Source: a virus. Taken from it: a DNA stretch of 57,699 bases. Shown in pieces: positions 41,058 to 48,621 of this stretch. Every line of letters starts with the position of its first letter. The stretch's first letter is position 1. A program made the translations under genes and the position numbers. The notes beneath the pieces were generated by a model, which saw only the letters and a program-made list of their open reading frames with translations, made no database searches and had not been told where the DNA came from. The stretch is taken from positions 1-57,699 of IMG/VR virus record IMGVR_UViG_3300047547_000110. One strand, given 5' to 3'.

Positions 41058-42593
41058 ATGCCTAGCGCCCACGCAGTACGTAACGCGTCGGGGGCAAAGC
41101 GCTGGATGAACTGCCCGGGCTCCATCAACATGGAGCACGGCCGTCCCAATAACTCCTCCGACGCCGCCCGGCTCGGTACTGCTGCCCATGCTTTGGGTGA
41201 AGCGTGCCTGCTGGATGGCTCGGAGGCTTGGGAATGGCTAGGCGGTCGAGTCCGGCTCGATCCCCGCGAACAGGCCGAAGTCTATCGGCCGAAGCAGCCC
41301 TACATGGGCGAAGATGATGGTGACAAGACTGTCATCGTTCCGGTCCATGCGACAGAGGATGGCTTGCCTCCTCAGGGTCATGAGGACTTCCCGATCGATG
41401 CCGACATGGCGGATGCTGTCCAGGTCTACCTGGATGCCGTCCGTGAAGAGATGGTACGGCTGGGCGAGCATGCTGAGCTGCAGGTCGAGAAGCGCTTCAA
41501 CCTGTCATGGCTTGTAGGCTATGACTACGACGAGGCCGAGGAGGCCAAGGCGCTCGAGGCAGGTGACTTCTACATCTCGCCGTCGGGCATCCGCCGTGAT
41601 GACTTCGGCGACCTGGTGCACGCCGACGGCAGTCCTTCGCACGGTCCGATGTTCGGGACGAATGACGCTTCTGTGGTCCTGCTGTTTGACCATGTGAGCG
41701 TGTTCGACTACAAGCACGGCCAGGGCGTTGTCGTTGAGGTGGAAGACAACGAGCAGGAGCTCTACTATGCCCTCGGCTGTGCCAAGGAGCTGGACTGGGC
41801 TTTCGACACGTTGGACCTCATCATCGTGCAACCCCGGGCTCGCCATGCAGACGGCAAGGTCCGGCGCTGGTCCACCTCCAAGGCCTACCTGCGGGAGTTC
41901 GAGGAACGCCTGCGTGTGGCAGCGGTTGCAACCGAGGCGCCTGATGCCCCGCTGGCGGCTGGTGACTGGTGCAAGTTCTGCAAGGCCGCGGCGGTATGTC
42001 CCCAGCTGCGGGAGGAAGCCTTCCGTCTGGCAGGCGTCGACTTCGGGGACGGATTCGAGGAGCCAACCGTGACCCTGACAGGACCTGAAGACAGTGATGC
42101 CGACCTGGAGCTGCGCATGCGGGCTATCCCCATGCTCGACAGCTTCATCAAGGCAACCGAAACCGAGGCGCTCCGTCGCCTGCGTGAAACCCCTGGCGGC
42201 GAGGCCTGCTATGGCAAGCTGGTCCGCAAGAAGGCGAACCGCGCCTTCCGCACCGACTTGACCGAGGAGGTCGACGGCGAGGAGAAGCCCATTGTGGTCT
42301 TCGACAAGCTGGTCGAGGCGGGCATCCCACGGGAGATGCTGTACGAGGAGCCGAAGCCGAAGAGCCCGTCCAAGGTGGAGGCGGTTCGTCCGCCCGAACT
42401 GATGGCGAAGCTCAAGGCTGAGAAGGTAAAGGCTCCGGCGGCGCACATCAAGGCGCTGGTGGCGCAGTACACCTTCAAGCCCGAGGGAGGCATCACCGTC
42501 GCGCCTCTGTCTGACCCCCGCGAGGCGGTCGATCCGAGCGCAGCGGCAGAAGCCGACTTCGATGCCGTCGATGGCGAGGCCTCCTACGAATAG
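41058..42593 (+). CDS. DUF2800 / Cas4-RecB-like nuclease
   Basis: 511 aa. Start AVRNASGAKRWMNCPGSIN, middle SVFDYKHGQGVVVEVEDNEQ (D-x-K of the PD-(D/E)XK core), and CKFCKAAAVCPQL near 305 form the DUF2800 pattern, with Cys residues placed as for an iron-sulfur cluster. Such proteins sit with DUF2815 ssDNA-binding proteins and polymerase in phage replication-recombination modules and probably resect DNA ends. Confidence 0.9.
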   Translation: MPSAHAVRNASGAKRWMNCPGSINMEHGRPNNSSDAARLGTAAHALGEACLLDGSEAWEWLGGRVRLDPREQAEVYRPKQPYMGEDDGDKTVIVPVHATEDGLPPQGHEDFPIDADMADAVQVYLDAVREEMVRLGEHAELQVEKRFNLSWLVGYDYDEAEEAKALEAGDFYISPSGIRRDDFGDLVHADGSPSHGPMFGTNDASVVLLFDHVSVFDYKHGQGVVVEVEDNEQELYYALGCAKELDWAFDTLDLIIVQPRARHADGKVRRWSTSKAYLREFEERLRVAAVATEAPDAPLAAGDWCKFCKAAAVCPQLREEAFRLAGVDFGDGFEEPTVTLTGPEDSDADLELRMRAIPMLDSFIKATETEALRRLRETPGGEACYGKLVRKKANRAFRTDLTEEVDGEEKPIVVFDKLVEAGIPREMLYEEPKPKSPSKVEAVRPPELMAKLKAEKVKAPAAHIKALVAQYTFKPEGGITVAPLSDPREAVDPSAAAEADFDAVDGEASYE

Positions 42594-42610
42594 GGGTATC
42601 GCTGCAACTT

Positions 42611-42647
42611 GGGTGGGAGCATGATGAGTGCTCCCACCCTTTCTTTT
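42611..42647 (+). terminator. Terminator after the DUF2800 gene
   Basis: An 11-bp perfect stem GGGTGGGAGCA/TGCTCCCACCC, then TTTCTTTT. Confidence 0.92.
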
Positions 42648-42667
42648 AACCTGTATAGGAGAATGTT

Positions 42668-43093
42668 ATGGCAAAGTCCAGTATCGATTCCCGGCGCCAG
42701 AATGTCAGCATCACCGGTGCCAACCGCAAGCAAGTCAAGAACCGCAACAAGCTGTCCGTCATCGGCAAGATTCACGAGCAGGCCATGTACGGCATCCAGA
42801 ATGCGACCAACGTGAAGGCTTGTAGTCTGTCTGGTGACGGTGCCTATGCGCTGATCGACCAGGGGCTCGCTTTCCTGGAACGCGTACCACCGTTTGACGG
42901 GTTCAACCCCACCACGATGGGTGAAGAGGTTGCTCAGGTCCTCGAGGCCCTGGCCACGCATGTGCGCCACAACCCTGAGGTGCTCGGTGCCGCGCTGCCG
43001 GGCGGAGCTGCGCCCATCTACCGCCTGTTGCTGGCCGACGCTGTTCGCATCAATACCCACTCCGACGCCGATTCCGAGCCCGACGAAGTCTAA
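42668..43093 (+). CDS. Hypothetical protein
   Basis: 141 aa, AGGAGA site. Basic N-terminus (TGANRKQVKNRNKLS), helical remainder, acidic tail. CTCCCA and TATAGG lie 17 bases apart just upstream (in the terminator arm), a possible promoter. No family recognised. Confidence 0.8.
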   Translation: MAKSSIDSRRQNVSITGANRKQVKNRNKLSVIGKIHEQAMYGIQNATNVKACSLSGDGAYALIDQGLAFLERVPPFDGFNPTTMGEEVAQVLEALATHVRHNPEVLGAALPGGAAPIYRLLLADAVRINTHSDADSEPDEV

Positions 43094-43128
43094 CGGCGCA
43101 GTCCAACCAACCGATCAAGGAGCAAACA

Positions 43129-43806
43129 ATGGAACAACCCAAGATGAGTGACCTGCAGTCCAAGCTGGCTGGCGATGCACAGCCTTCTTCGGCAGCCGAA
43201 GAACTGCGCCAAGCCATGCAGGACATGCTGGAGCAAGACAACCACCTGGTCAAGGGCCTTGCAGCACAGTCCAAGAAGCAGCTGGCCCGCGAAGTCGTCC
43301 ACCTGCGCGCCATGATTAAGGTGGTCCAGAATGCCACCCGCAATGTGCGCATCGACGGCCACCGGTTCGGCCACGCGGAAGCCTTTATGCTGATGACCTA
43401 CAAAGAGGTCGACGGCGAGGGCTCTATCCTGGTGTGGAACTCACGCGATGGCGTCACGCCGTTCGTCATCAACATCGGGTCGAAAAAGTACCAGCACGAC
43501 ATTCCGCGCCAGCAGGGCCCGTTCTTCGACCTGCCGCGTGAGCATTCGGTCTCCCATGTGTGGGTGACTCGCACCGATGCCCAGGTGCTCGAGGCGTGGC
43601 GTCGCACGATGGACCGCGCTGTCGAGCTGGGCAAGATCGATCCCGAGAAAGCCGCAGGCATGCGTGACAACCTGGAAGTCGCCGAGTCCTGGCACTACCG
43701 TATCGGCCTCCGTAACCTGGAGACCGGGCGCTTCACCGACGAAGAGGTCCTCGAGGCCGCTCACGCCACCAACCCCAACCAACCGGAGCTCTTTCCCAAT
43801 GACTGA
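43129..43806 (+). CDS. Hypothetical protein
   Basis: 225 aa with leader CCAACCAACCGATCA then AAGGAG. Helical N-terminal 80 residues, then an alpha/beta domain (EAFMLMTYKEVDGEGSILVW ... GVTPFVINIGSKK) and a helical C-terminus. Function not recognised. Its end overlaps the MazG-like gene by 8 bp. Confidence 0.82.
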   Translation: MEQPKMSDLQSKLAGDAQPSSAAEELRQAMQDMLEQDNHLVKGLAAQSKKQLAREVVHLRAMIKVVQNATRNVRIDGHRFGHAEAFMLMTYKEVDGEGSILVWNSRDGVTPFVINIGSKKYQHDIPRQQGPFFDLPREHSVSHVWVTRTDAQVLEAWRRTMDRAVELGKIDPEKAAGMRDNLEVAESWHYRIGLRNLETGRFTDEEVLEAAHATNPNQPELFPND

Positions 43807-44377
43807 ACAACGCATCCCGGCGCGTGTGCTTCGCACCGTGCCTTATGACCAGATGGTCCGCAACCTCTTCAAGCCGATGGGCAGCAAAGAGGCCTCCTTC
43901 CTGCACGCCGCCATCGGCATCTCGGGTGAGTGCGGCGAGCTGCTTGTCGCCTCGTCCATCGAGAACATCGTCGAAGAGCTGGGCGACATCGAGTTCTACG
44001 TCGAGGCAGGGTACCAGGTCCTCGGCGGCCGTCGTACCCCTCTCGCTGATAGCCTCGAGGTGGCCGGTTCTGACCCTTGCATGCACCAGGTGCTGGGCAC
44101 GGTGACCATCGCCTTGTCATCCACGTCGGCGCGCTTACTCGACCTGGCCAAGAAGGGCTGGGTCTACAACAAGCCCATGGATGAGAACGTCGAGCGCGCC
44201 TTGCGCTATGAGCTCATGCGCATCGAGCTCATGATGGAGCAGCTGCGTGAGATGATCGGCGTGCGTCGTCCCGACGTCCTGGGCGCCAACCAGGGCAAGC
44301 TTGGCAAGCGCTATCCCGAGGGCGTCTACACCGACCAAGCCGCGCAGACTCGGGCTGACAAGCCTGACGGCGAGTGA
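43799..44377 (+). CDS. MazG-like NTP pyrophosphohydrolase
   Basis: 192 aa from ATG 43799. HAAIGISGECGELLVAS then ENIVEELGDIEFYVEA gives the ExxE ... EExxD metal-binding helices of all-alpha NTP pyrophosphohydrolases (dUTPase/dCTPase/MazG group). Likely hydrolyses a dNTP or ppGpp-type substrate. Substrate cannot be read from sequence; a dCTPase role would fit the TS-family enzyme downstream. Confidence 0.85.
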   Translation: MTEQRIPARVLRTVPYDQMVRNLFKPMGSKEASFLHAAIGISGECGELLVASSIENIVEELGDIEFYVEAGYQVLGGRRTPLADSLEVAGSDPCMHQVLGTVTIALSSTSARLLDLAKKGWVYNKPMDENVERALRYELMRIELMMEQLREMIGVRRPDVLGANQGKLGKRYPEGVYTDQAAQTRADKPDGE

Positions 44378-44670
44378 CTACCAAGGTCATCAACCGCCGC
44401 AGTGGGGCGTCCTACGACTTGATGGTCGATAGGACGTCTTTCTGGGGCAACCCTTTCCATATTGGAGTTGACGGCACTCGTCGTGAGGTGATTGCCAAGT
44501 ACCGCGCGATGGTGTTGTCGCGACCTGATATGGTGGCCAGATTGCCGGAGCTGCGCGGCAAGACATTGGGCTGCTGGTGTAAGCCGAAACCCTGTCATGC
44601 CGACGTTCTTGCAGAGCTGGCAGATTCTGAGCTGTTTGACGGCTCGCTCTCAGGGATCAACCTGAGATAA
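44374..44670 (+). CDS. DUF4326 protein
   Basis: 98 aa, GTG start overlapping the MazG-like stop (GTGA). TSFWGNPFHIG and LRGKTLGCWCKPKPCHADVLAEL are the DUF4326 signature, a phage family of unknown activity with conserved Cys and His. Co-translated with the MazG-like gene. Confidence 0.88.
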   Translation: MTTKVINRRSGASYDLMVDRTSFWGNPFHIGVDGTRREVIAKYRAMVLSRPDMVARLPELRGKTLGCWCKPKPCHADVLAELADSELFDGSLSGINLR

Positions 44671-44682
44671 TTCAACTCTACT

Positions 44683-44728
44683 CGCTGCAGTCGCTTCCCT
44701 TGGGAGGCACACAGACCCGGCTGCAGCG
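44683..44728. promoter_or_regulatory. Inverted repeat before the SSB gene
   Basis: CGCTGCAG/CTGCAGCG, 8 bp perfect, 30-base spacer that contains a small TCCC/GGGA hairpin. Lies in the 115-bp gap before the DUF2815 gene; could be an operator or an mRNA structure controlling SSB synthesis. Confidence 0.5.
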
Positions 44729-44785
44729 GGTGGACTCCATGTCAATCTCGACTATCTCGTAAACCCGCTATAAGGAGTATCATCC

Positions 44786-45388
44786 ATGGCAACCGATAAG
44801 AAAGACGTCCGCAAGGTCACCTCTCCCCGCTTCCGCGCCAGCTTCGTCTGGGCGTTCAAACCGCAGCCTCCGATGGAAGGCAGCACTGGTGATCCGAAGT
44901 ACGGCGTCACCATGCTGTTCGACGAAGCGGCTCGCAAGACGCCGCAGTACGAGGCGATGAAGAAGCTGGCAGTGCACGCCGCCAAGGAAAAGTTCGGCGA
45001 CAAGCTGAAGCCGGACGGCAAGGGCTGGTTCATCGGCCTGCGCAATCCGTTTCGCGACGGCGCTGAGAAGTCCGAGCTGGAAGGCTACGAGGGCATGACC
45101 TTCGCCAGCGCAACCAGCAAGATGCAACCGGGCATCGTGGACCAATCGCTGAGCCGCATCATCAGCGAGGACGACTACTACAGCGGCTGCTACAGCCGTG
45201 CCACTGTCACGGCCTACGGCTATGACAAGGCTGGCAACAAGGGCGTTGCGTTCGGCCTGCAGAACCTGCAGAAGCTGGGCGATGGCGACCGCTTCTCCGG
45301 CCGCACGGCTGCGGAAGACGACTTCGATTCCGTCGACGACTTCGTCGGCGAGGGTGAAGCCGGCAGCGACGCCAGCTTCCTCGACTAA
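44786..45388 (+). CDS. DUF2815 single-stranded DNA-binding protein
   Basis: 200 aa, AAGGAG site. SPRFRASFVWAFKPQPP, YGVTMLFD, and the acidic C-terminal tail (AEDDFDSVDDF ... ASFLD) are typical of DUF2815 / gp2.5-like SSBs. The acidic tip usually contacts polymerase and helicase. Partner of the DUF2800 nuclease in recombination-replication modules. Confidence 0.92.
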   Translation: MATDKKDVRKVTSPRFRASFVWAFKPQPPMEGSTGDPKYGVTMLFDEAARKTPQYEAMKKLAVHAAKEKFGDKLKPDGKGWFIGLRNPFRDGAEKSELEGYEGMTFASATSKMQPGIVDQSLSRIISEDDYYSGCYSRATVTAYGYDKAGNKGVAFGLQNLQKLGDGDRFSGRTAAEDDFDSVDDFVGEGEAGSDASFLD

Positions 45389-45409
45389 CCTCGAGCATGC
45401 TGGTAAGGA

Positions 45410-45435
45410 GGGGAGCTTCGGCTCCCCTTCTTTTT
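45410..45435 (+). terminator. Terminator after the SSB gene
   Basis: A 7-bp stem GGGGAGC/GCTCCCC with a TTCG loop, followed by TTCTTTTT. Confidence 0.92.
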
Positions 45436-45508
45436 GCCCATTCAATGGCGTCCCAGGGCGGAAGACCACGCCATGATCTATCCCATGCACTCAACGGAGC
45501 ACATCCAA

Positions 45509-45706
45509 ATGGCTAGGACTGACGATAGACATGTCCACCTCGAGCTGGTGGATCACAAGACGGAAGAGGAGCGCTGGCGTGAGGAAGCCTTGCACAAGCT
45601 GCGCCCTCGCCCGGAGCTCCAGGCCAAGATCGATGAAGCCAAGCGCCGTCGGAGCCCCAAGACCAAGTTCCAAAAGGTCATGCGGTTCCTGCGGGGCGGG
45701 CGGTGA
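45509..45706 (+). CDS. Small basic protein
   Basis: 65 aa. ATG 45509 has GGAG 9 bases upstream; two earlier in-frame ATGs lack a site. Charged, helical, ending in basic FQKVMRFLRGGR. No family recognised. Confidence 0.68.
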   Translation: MARTDDRHVHLELVDHKTEEERWREEALHKLRPRPELQAKIDEAKRRRSPKTKFQKVMRFLRGGR

Positions 45707-45891
45707 CACCAACCCGGGCGATGATGGCCCGTATAGAAGACAGCGGGTACCAGTTCCTCCGTGGGGAGTCGGGCTGGTCACTGTACGACCTCGATGACCG
45801 AAGCGAGGTCAAGGGCGCACATGCGAAAGCATTGGGCGATGCAATATGGCTCGCAGCCGACATACTCGGCTTGAAACACGAAGGAGAATGA
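45703..45891 (+). CDS. Small hypothetical protein
   Basis: 62 aa, GTG start in a GTGA overlap. Beta hairpin (YQFLRGESGWSLYDL) then a helix. Coupled to both neighbours. No family recognised. Confidence 0.7.
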   Translation: MTPTRAMMARIEDSGYQFLRGESGWSLYDLDDRSEVKGAHAKALGDAIWLAADILGLKHEGE

Positions 45892-46577
45892 CCGTGGAAG
45901 AAAATCGTAGGGAGAAACTCATCTCCCGACTCAAGAAGTGCTTGGCCCTATCGGCCTCGCCGGAGCCTCACGAAGCAGCTGCAGCGCTTCGACAAGCACA
46001 GAAGCTCATGACTGAATTGGGCATGACCGAGGCCGACCTGCTTGGCCTGGAGCTTGCCAATGCGGTCGTCAAAACGCGTGAGGGCTTTGGGGCCTGCCGG
46101 ACGATGAACTTCCTGACATCAATCATCATGGAGGCCTTCGGCATCCAGTGCATCTACGAGCGGAACCCAGGCTCAGCCAATCGGCTCAACGTCCGCTATG
46201 TTGGCCCGCAAGACCGCGTACTGCTGGCCGAGTACTCCCATCGAGTCGTGTGGCGAGCCATGCAGGGCTCGTGGGACAACTTCCTGATCCAGCGGCCTTG
46301 GCTTAAGGGTGACGGCGGCAAGCGTCAAGCCTTCCATCTTGGTTGGCTTGTCGGCGTCCGTGAGAAGATCGAGGCCATCGTCCCTTCAGATGAAGAGACT
46401 GCTGCAGTCAATCGCTGGATCGCCAAGAAGTATGGCGAGCTGGTGCCTGGCAAGGCTGTCAAGCAGAAGCCCGTCAACGCCGCTGCCTTCAACGCAGGCA
46501 TCGAGGCAGCCGAAGACTTCTCCCTCCACACTCCGGTTGAAGAGCATCAGCTCTCAATCGGCCACGCGGGAGCCTGA
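45888..46577 (+). CDS. DUF2786-domain protein
   Basis: 229 aa, ATGA overlap and GGAG site. Residues about 8-50 (LISRLKKCLALSASPEPHEA ... LMTELGMTEADL) are the DUF2786 helical domain. A larger alpha/beta part follows (LTSIIMEAFGIQCIY, FHLGWLVGVREKI). Common in phages; function unknown. Confidence 0.88.
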   Translation: MTVEENRREKLISRLKKCLALSASPEPHEAAAALRQAQKLMTELGMTEADLLGLELANAVVKTREGFGACRTMNFLTSIIMEAFGIQCIYERNPGSANRLNVRYVGPQDRVLLAEYSHRVVWRAMQGSWDNFLIQRPWLKGDGGKRQAFHLGWLVGVREKIEAIVPSDEETAAVNRWIAKKYGELVPGKAVKQKPVNAAAFNAGIEAAEDFSLHTPVEEHQLSIGHAGA

Positions 46578-46581
46578 TGCC

Positions 46582-46740
46582 ATGTGTGCAAATACTGGAG
46601 ACGTGGCAAAAGCCATCTCAGACCTGCAGACCTTGATGGATGCCCACCTCGGTGAGGCGTTGCGCAAGGCTCTGTGGGAAGCCGGCCCGGCGGTGAAGTC
46701 CGGGTCCACAAGATTCACGACGAGCTGGTGTTCGATGTGA
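46582..46740 (+). CDS. Short ORF, possibly the broken 5' part of a gene
   Basis: 52 aa with GGGAG 9 bases upstream of ATG. Helical start (DVAKAISDLQTLMDAHLGEA). Its last 17 residues lie over a different frame that reads as a polymerase motif (next entry), which suggests a frameshift near 46660-46700. Confidence 0.45.
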   Translation: MCANTGDVAKAISDLQTLMDAHLGEALRKALWEAGPAVKSGSTRFTTSWCSM

Positions 46741-46784
46741 AACAAGCAACCATTAGGAGAACTCATGAGCAAGCAAGAGGGTAG
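46662..46784 (+). pseudogene. Remnant resembling motif C of a family A DNA polymerase
   Basis: The frame open from 46662 to a TAG near 46784 contains VRVHKIHDELVFDVKQ (46698-46745). HDELVF is the near-invariant motif C of polymerase I-type enzymes. It differs from the intact polymerase of this phage (SVHDELIAECD), so it is not a simple local copy. No start codon or upstream polymerase sequence is in frame. Confidence 0.55.
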
Positions 46785-46998
46785 CAGTTGGCGGGGAAGT
46801 ACCGACTCCGCTGTGGAGGCCGGGTCGGCTACTTTCCGAGTCGGCGGTCACGTTGTTGAAGTGGAGCTCAAGAGCTTCACTGAATTCCGTGCCATAGAGG
46901 GCCTCCTGGAAGCCTCCAGGCGTCTCGGGCGTGGCGAAGCTAAGGCAACTATTGAAAACGCGGTCAAGCGCGCTATGGAGGACGTATGGGTGTTCTAA
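46765..46998 (+). CDS. Hypothetical protein
   Basis: 77 aa, AGGAG site. Beta-strand pair (ATFRVGGHVVEVELKSF) then helices. No family recognised. Overlaps the next start by 13 bp. Confidence 0.75.
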   Translation: MSKQEGSSWRGSTDSAVEAGSATFRVGGHVVEVELKSFTEFRAIEGLLEASRRLGRGEAKATIENAVKRAMEDVWVF

Positions 46999-47309
46999 AG
47001 ACTATCCTGTGGATCATCCTGACGGGTGGTCTACGCTCGAAGCTGCTGACCCTCCCCGAGCATCAGCCTTTCCGCGTCGTGCGGGCTGGCGGTCGCCTGC
47101 TTGTCGAGCCGATCCCTACGCAGATGGACCCGGACAATCCGGTCCACTTCGAGCGCGGGGCCCGTATCGTCGTGCAACCCCATGCCGGCTTCCACAAAGG
47201 AGCCAAAGGCGAGGTCCAGTACCACGCCCCTGACGGCCGTGTCTGGGTTCGTCGTGATGGCGCTTCGTCCGACGTGTGGTACCTGCCACACGAGCTGCGG
47301 CCGGAGTGA
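46986..47309 (+). CDS. Hypothetical protein with N-terminal hydrophobic helix
   Basis: 107 aa. GGAGG is close to the ATG. Residues 3-15 (VLKTILWIILTGG) are a short hydrophobic segment, either a weak membrane anchor or a signal. The rest is beta-rich (ARIVVQPHAGFHKGAKGEV ... RVWVRRDG), KOW/SH3-like in look. Function unknown. Confidence 0.75.
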   Translation: MGVLKTILWIILTGGLRSKLLTLPEHQPFRVVRAGGRLLVEPIPTQMDPDNPVHFERGARIVVQPHAGFHKGAKGEVQYHAPDGRVWVRRDGASSDVWYLPHELRPE

Positions 47310-47314
47310 GGAGG

Positions 47315-47584
47315 ATGCAGAGAATCTACCTCATCGTTGGCGGCCCGCTGGATGGGCAAGCTTTCAGGCCGGAAGGAGGCCGATTCCCAGGCGAGTGGGT
47401 TCGCCTGGGCCCTCATACGCTGAGAGACGAATACGTCTACCGCATCGTGCGAACTCGCCGGCCTGCAGAACCGATCATGCTGCCAATCTGGGCCTTGGTC
47501 CATGACTCCGTTCCACGAAACGAGGTCACTTGGCAGATATTCATGAGCACTATGCGGGCGTGGGCCGCGGAGATACTCAGATGA
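47315..47584 (+). CDS. Hypothetical GGPLDGQ-type phage protein
   Basis: 89 aa from ATG 47315 next to GAGGAGG. YLIVGGPLDGQAFRPEGG begins a small beta-rich domain seen in many tailed phages, role unknown. Confidence 0.75.
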   Translation: MQRIYLIVGGPLDGQAFRPEGGRFPGEWVRLGPHTLRDEYVYRIVRTRRPAEPIMLPIWALVHDSVPRNEVTWQIFMSTMRAWAAEILR

Positions 47585-47976
47585 CCCATTGCAAAGAACA
47601 CGGGGTCACTCTGCCCTGCCCTCTGTGCGCGCAGGACTTATGGCCCCTTCGCGACCTCAGAGCCGTGGCCGACTTCGCTGGCAATCCGCTCAATGGCCCT
47701 AATGGCCTTGTACCTGGCAGGAAGTACGTCCGTCTGTCCGACGTCGTGCGATCGATCGGCCGACGCTGGACTGAGCTGGAGAAGGTCAAGCTGACCGTGC
47801 TGGCTCCCTTGTACACGACCAAGAACGCCCTAGTGCGAGAAGCTCGCATTGGAGCGATAGATATTGGCAGGCTTGAGAAGGCAGCCCGCCAGGTTGCTAA
47901 GGGGTTCGAGACCGACTCCGATCCAATCGTGGAGCACTACATGCGTGCCATCATTGACGAGGAGTCGTCATGGTGA
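47581..47976 (+). CDS. Hypothetical protein with N-terminal Cys/His cluster
   Basis: 131 aa, ATGA overlap. N-terminal CKEHGVTLPCPLC could bind zinc. The remainder is helical with a basic middle. No family recognised. Last gene before a palindrome and the HNH gene. Confidence 0.75.
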   Translation: MTHCKEHGVTLPCPLCAQDLWPLRDLRAVADFAGNPLNGPNGLVPGRKYVRLSDVVRSIGRRWTELEKVKLTVLAPLYTTKNALVREARIGAIDIGRLEKAARQVAKGFETDSDPIVEHYMRAIIDEESSW

Positions 47977-47990
47977 CTCAACGGCATATC

Positions 47991-48022
47991 TCAAAAAGCA
48001 TTATGGCCATAATACTTTTTGA
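47991..48022. promoter_or_regulatory. 32-bp palindrome upstream of the HNH gene
   Basis: TCAAAAAG and ATTATGG are mirrored by CCATAAT and CTTTTTGA around 48006/48007, with one mismatch. AT-rich in a GC-rich genome. In RNA it forms a terminator-like hairpin; as DNA it could be an operator or a former endonuclease target. Confidence 0.7.
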
Positions 48023-48045
48023 GTATACGAATTGGAGAATCGCCA

Positions 48046-48621
48046 ATGCCAAAGAATGTATTGGATTTAGTGGCGCCGCTATTTGAAAGCGGAGTAGACG
48101 ACCTGGCAGAGTTGGCAGAGCAACTAACCGTGCAGCTGGGCTATACTCCGCGTCAAGCCACGCTGGCTAGCTATCGCTCACTATTCCGGCGGTTTGGGTC
48201 ATCATGGCGCGAAGAGCTGCGTAAGTCAAACACCCAATGGGGTCGAGATAACCGTCAAGCGCATAGCGAAGCTTCACGTAAATGGGCGGAAGCTTATCCA
48301 GCCAGGGCCCTACTTGGTCAAGCTCGGCAACGAGCCAAGCAGCGTGGTTTGCCGTGCGAATTGACTGAGGAATATGTGGAAAGCTTGCTACAGCCTGGTC
48401 GCTGTTCAGTGACTGGCATACTTCTCACGATGACGCGTGAAAATGATTGTGACTCGCTGAAAAATCCGTGGGCGCCGTCATTAGATCGTCTGGACCGCAA
48501 ACTTGGGTATGTTGAAGGCAATGTCCGGGTAACTTGCTGGCTTTTCAATCACATGCGATGCGACTACATGGATGAACATGTCCTGCAAGTCGCTCGCGCC
48601 ATAGTAGAGGCTAACAAATGA
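48046..48621 (+). CDS. HNH-type (homing-like) endonuclease
   Basis: 191 aa from ATG 48046 (GGAG 8 bases upstream). C-terminal part: CSVTGI, then PSLDRLDRKLGYVEGNVRVT and WLFNHM, the pattern of endonuclease VII/HNH-like free-standing nucleases. Its first 50 residues may be a DNA-recognition module. Base use is more AT-rich than its neighbours. The stop overlaps the polymerase start (ATGA). Likely a mobile gene placed upstream of polA. Confidence 0.85.
   Translation: MPKNVLDLVAPLFESGVDDLAELAEQLTVQLGYTPRQATLASYRSLFRRFGSSWREELRKSNTQWGRDNRQAHSEASRKWAEAYPARALLGQARQRAKQRGLPCELTEEYVESLLQPGRCSVTGILLTMTRENDCDSLKNPWAPSLDRLDRKLGYVEGNVRVTCWLFNHMRCDYMDEHVLQVARAIVEANK

Noticed and set aside
45404-45435. 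GCTCCC arms of several terminators as further promoter boxes
   Set aside because: Most lack a -10 at the required 16-17 base spacing (the exception, before 42668, is noted there), so the shared GCTCCC is probably due to terminator stems.
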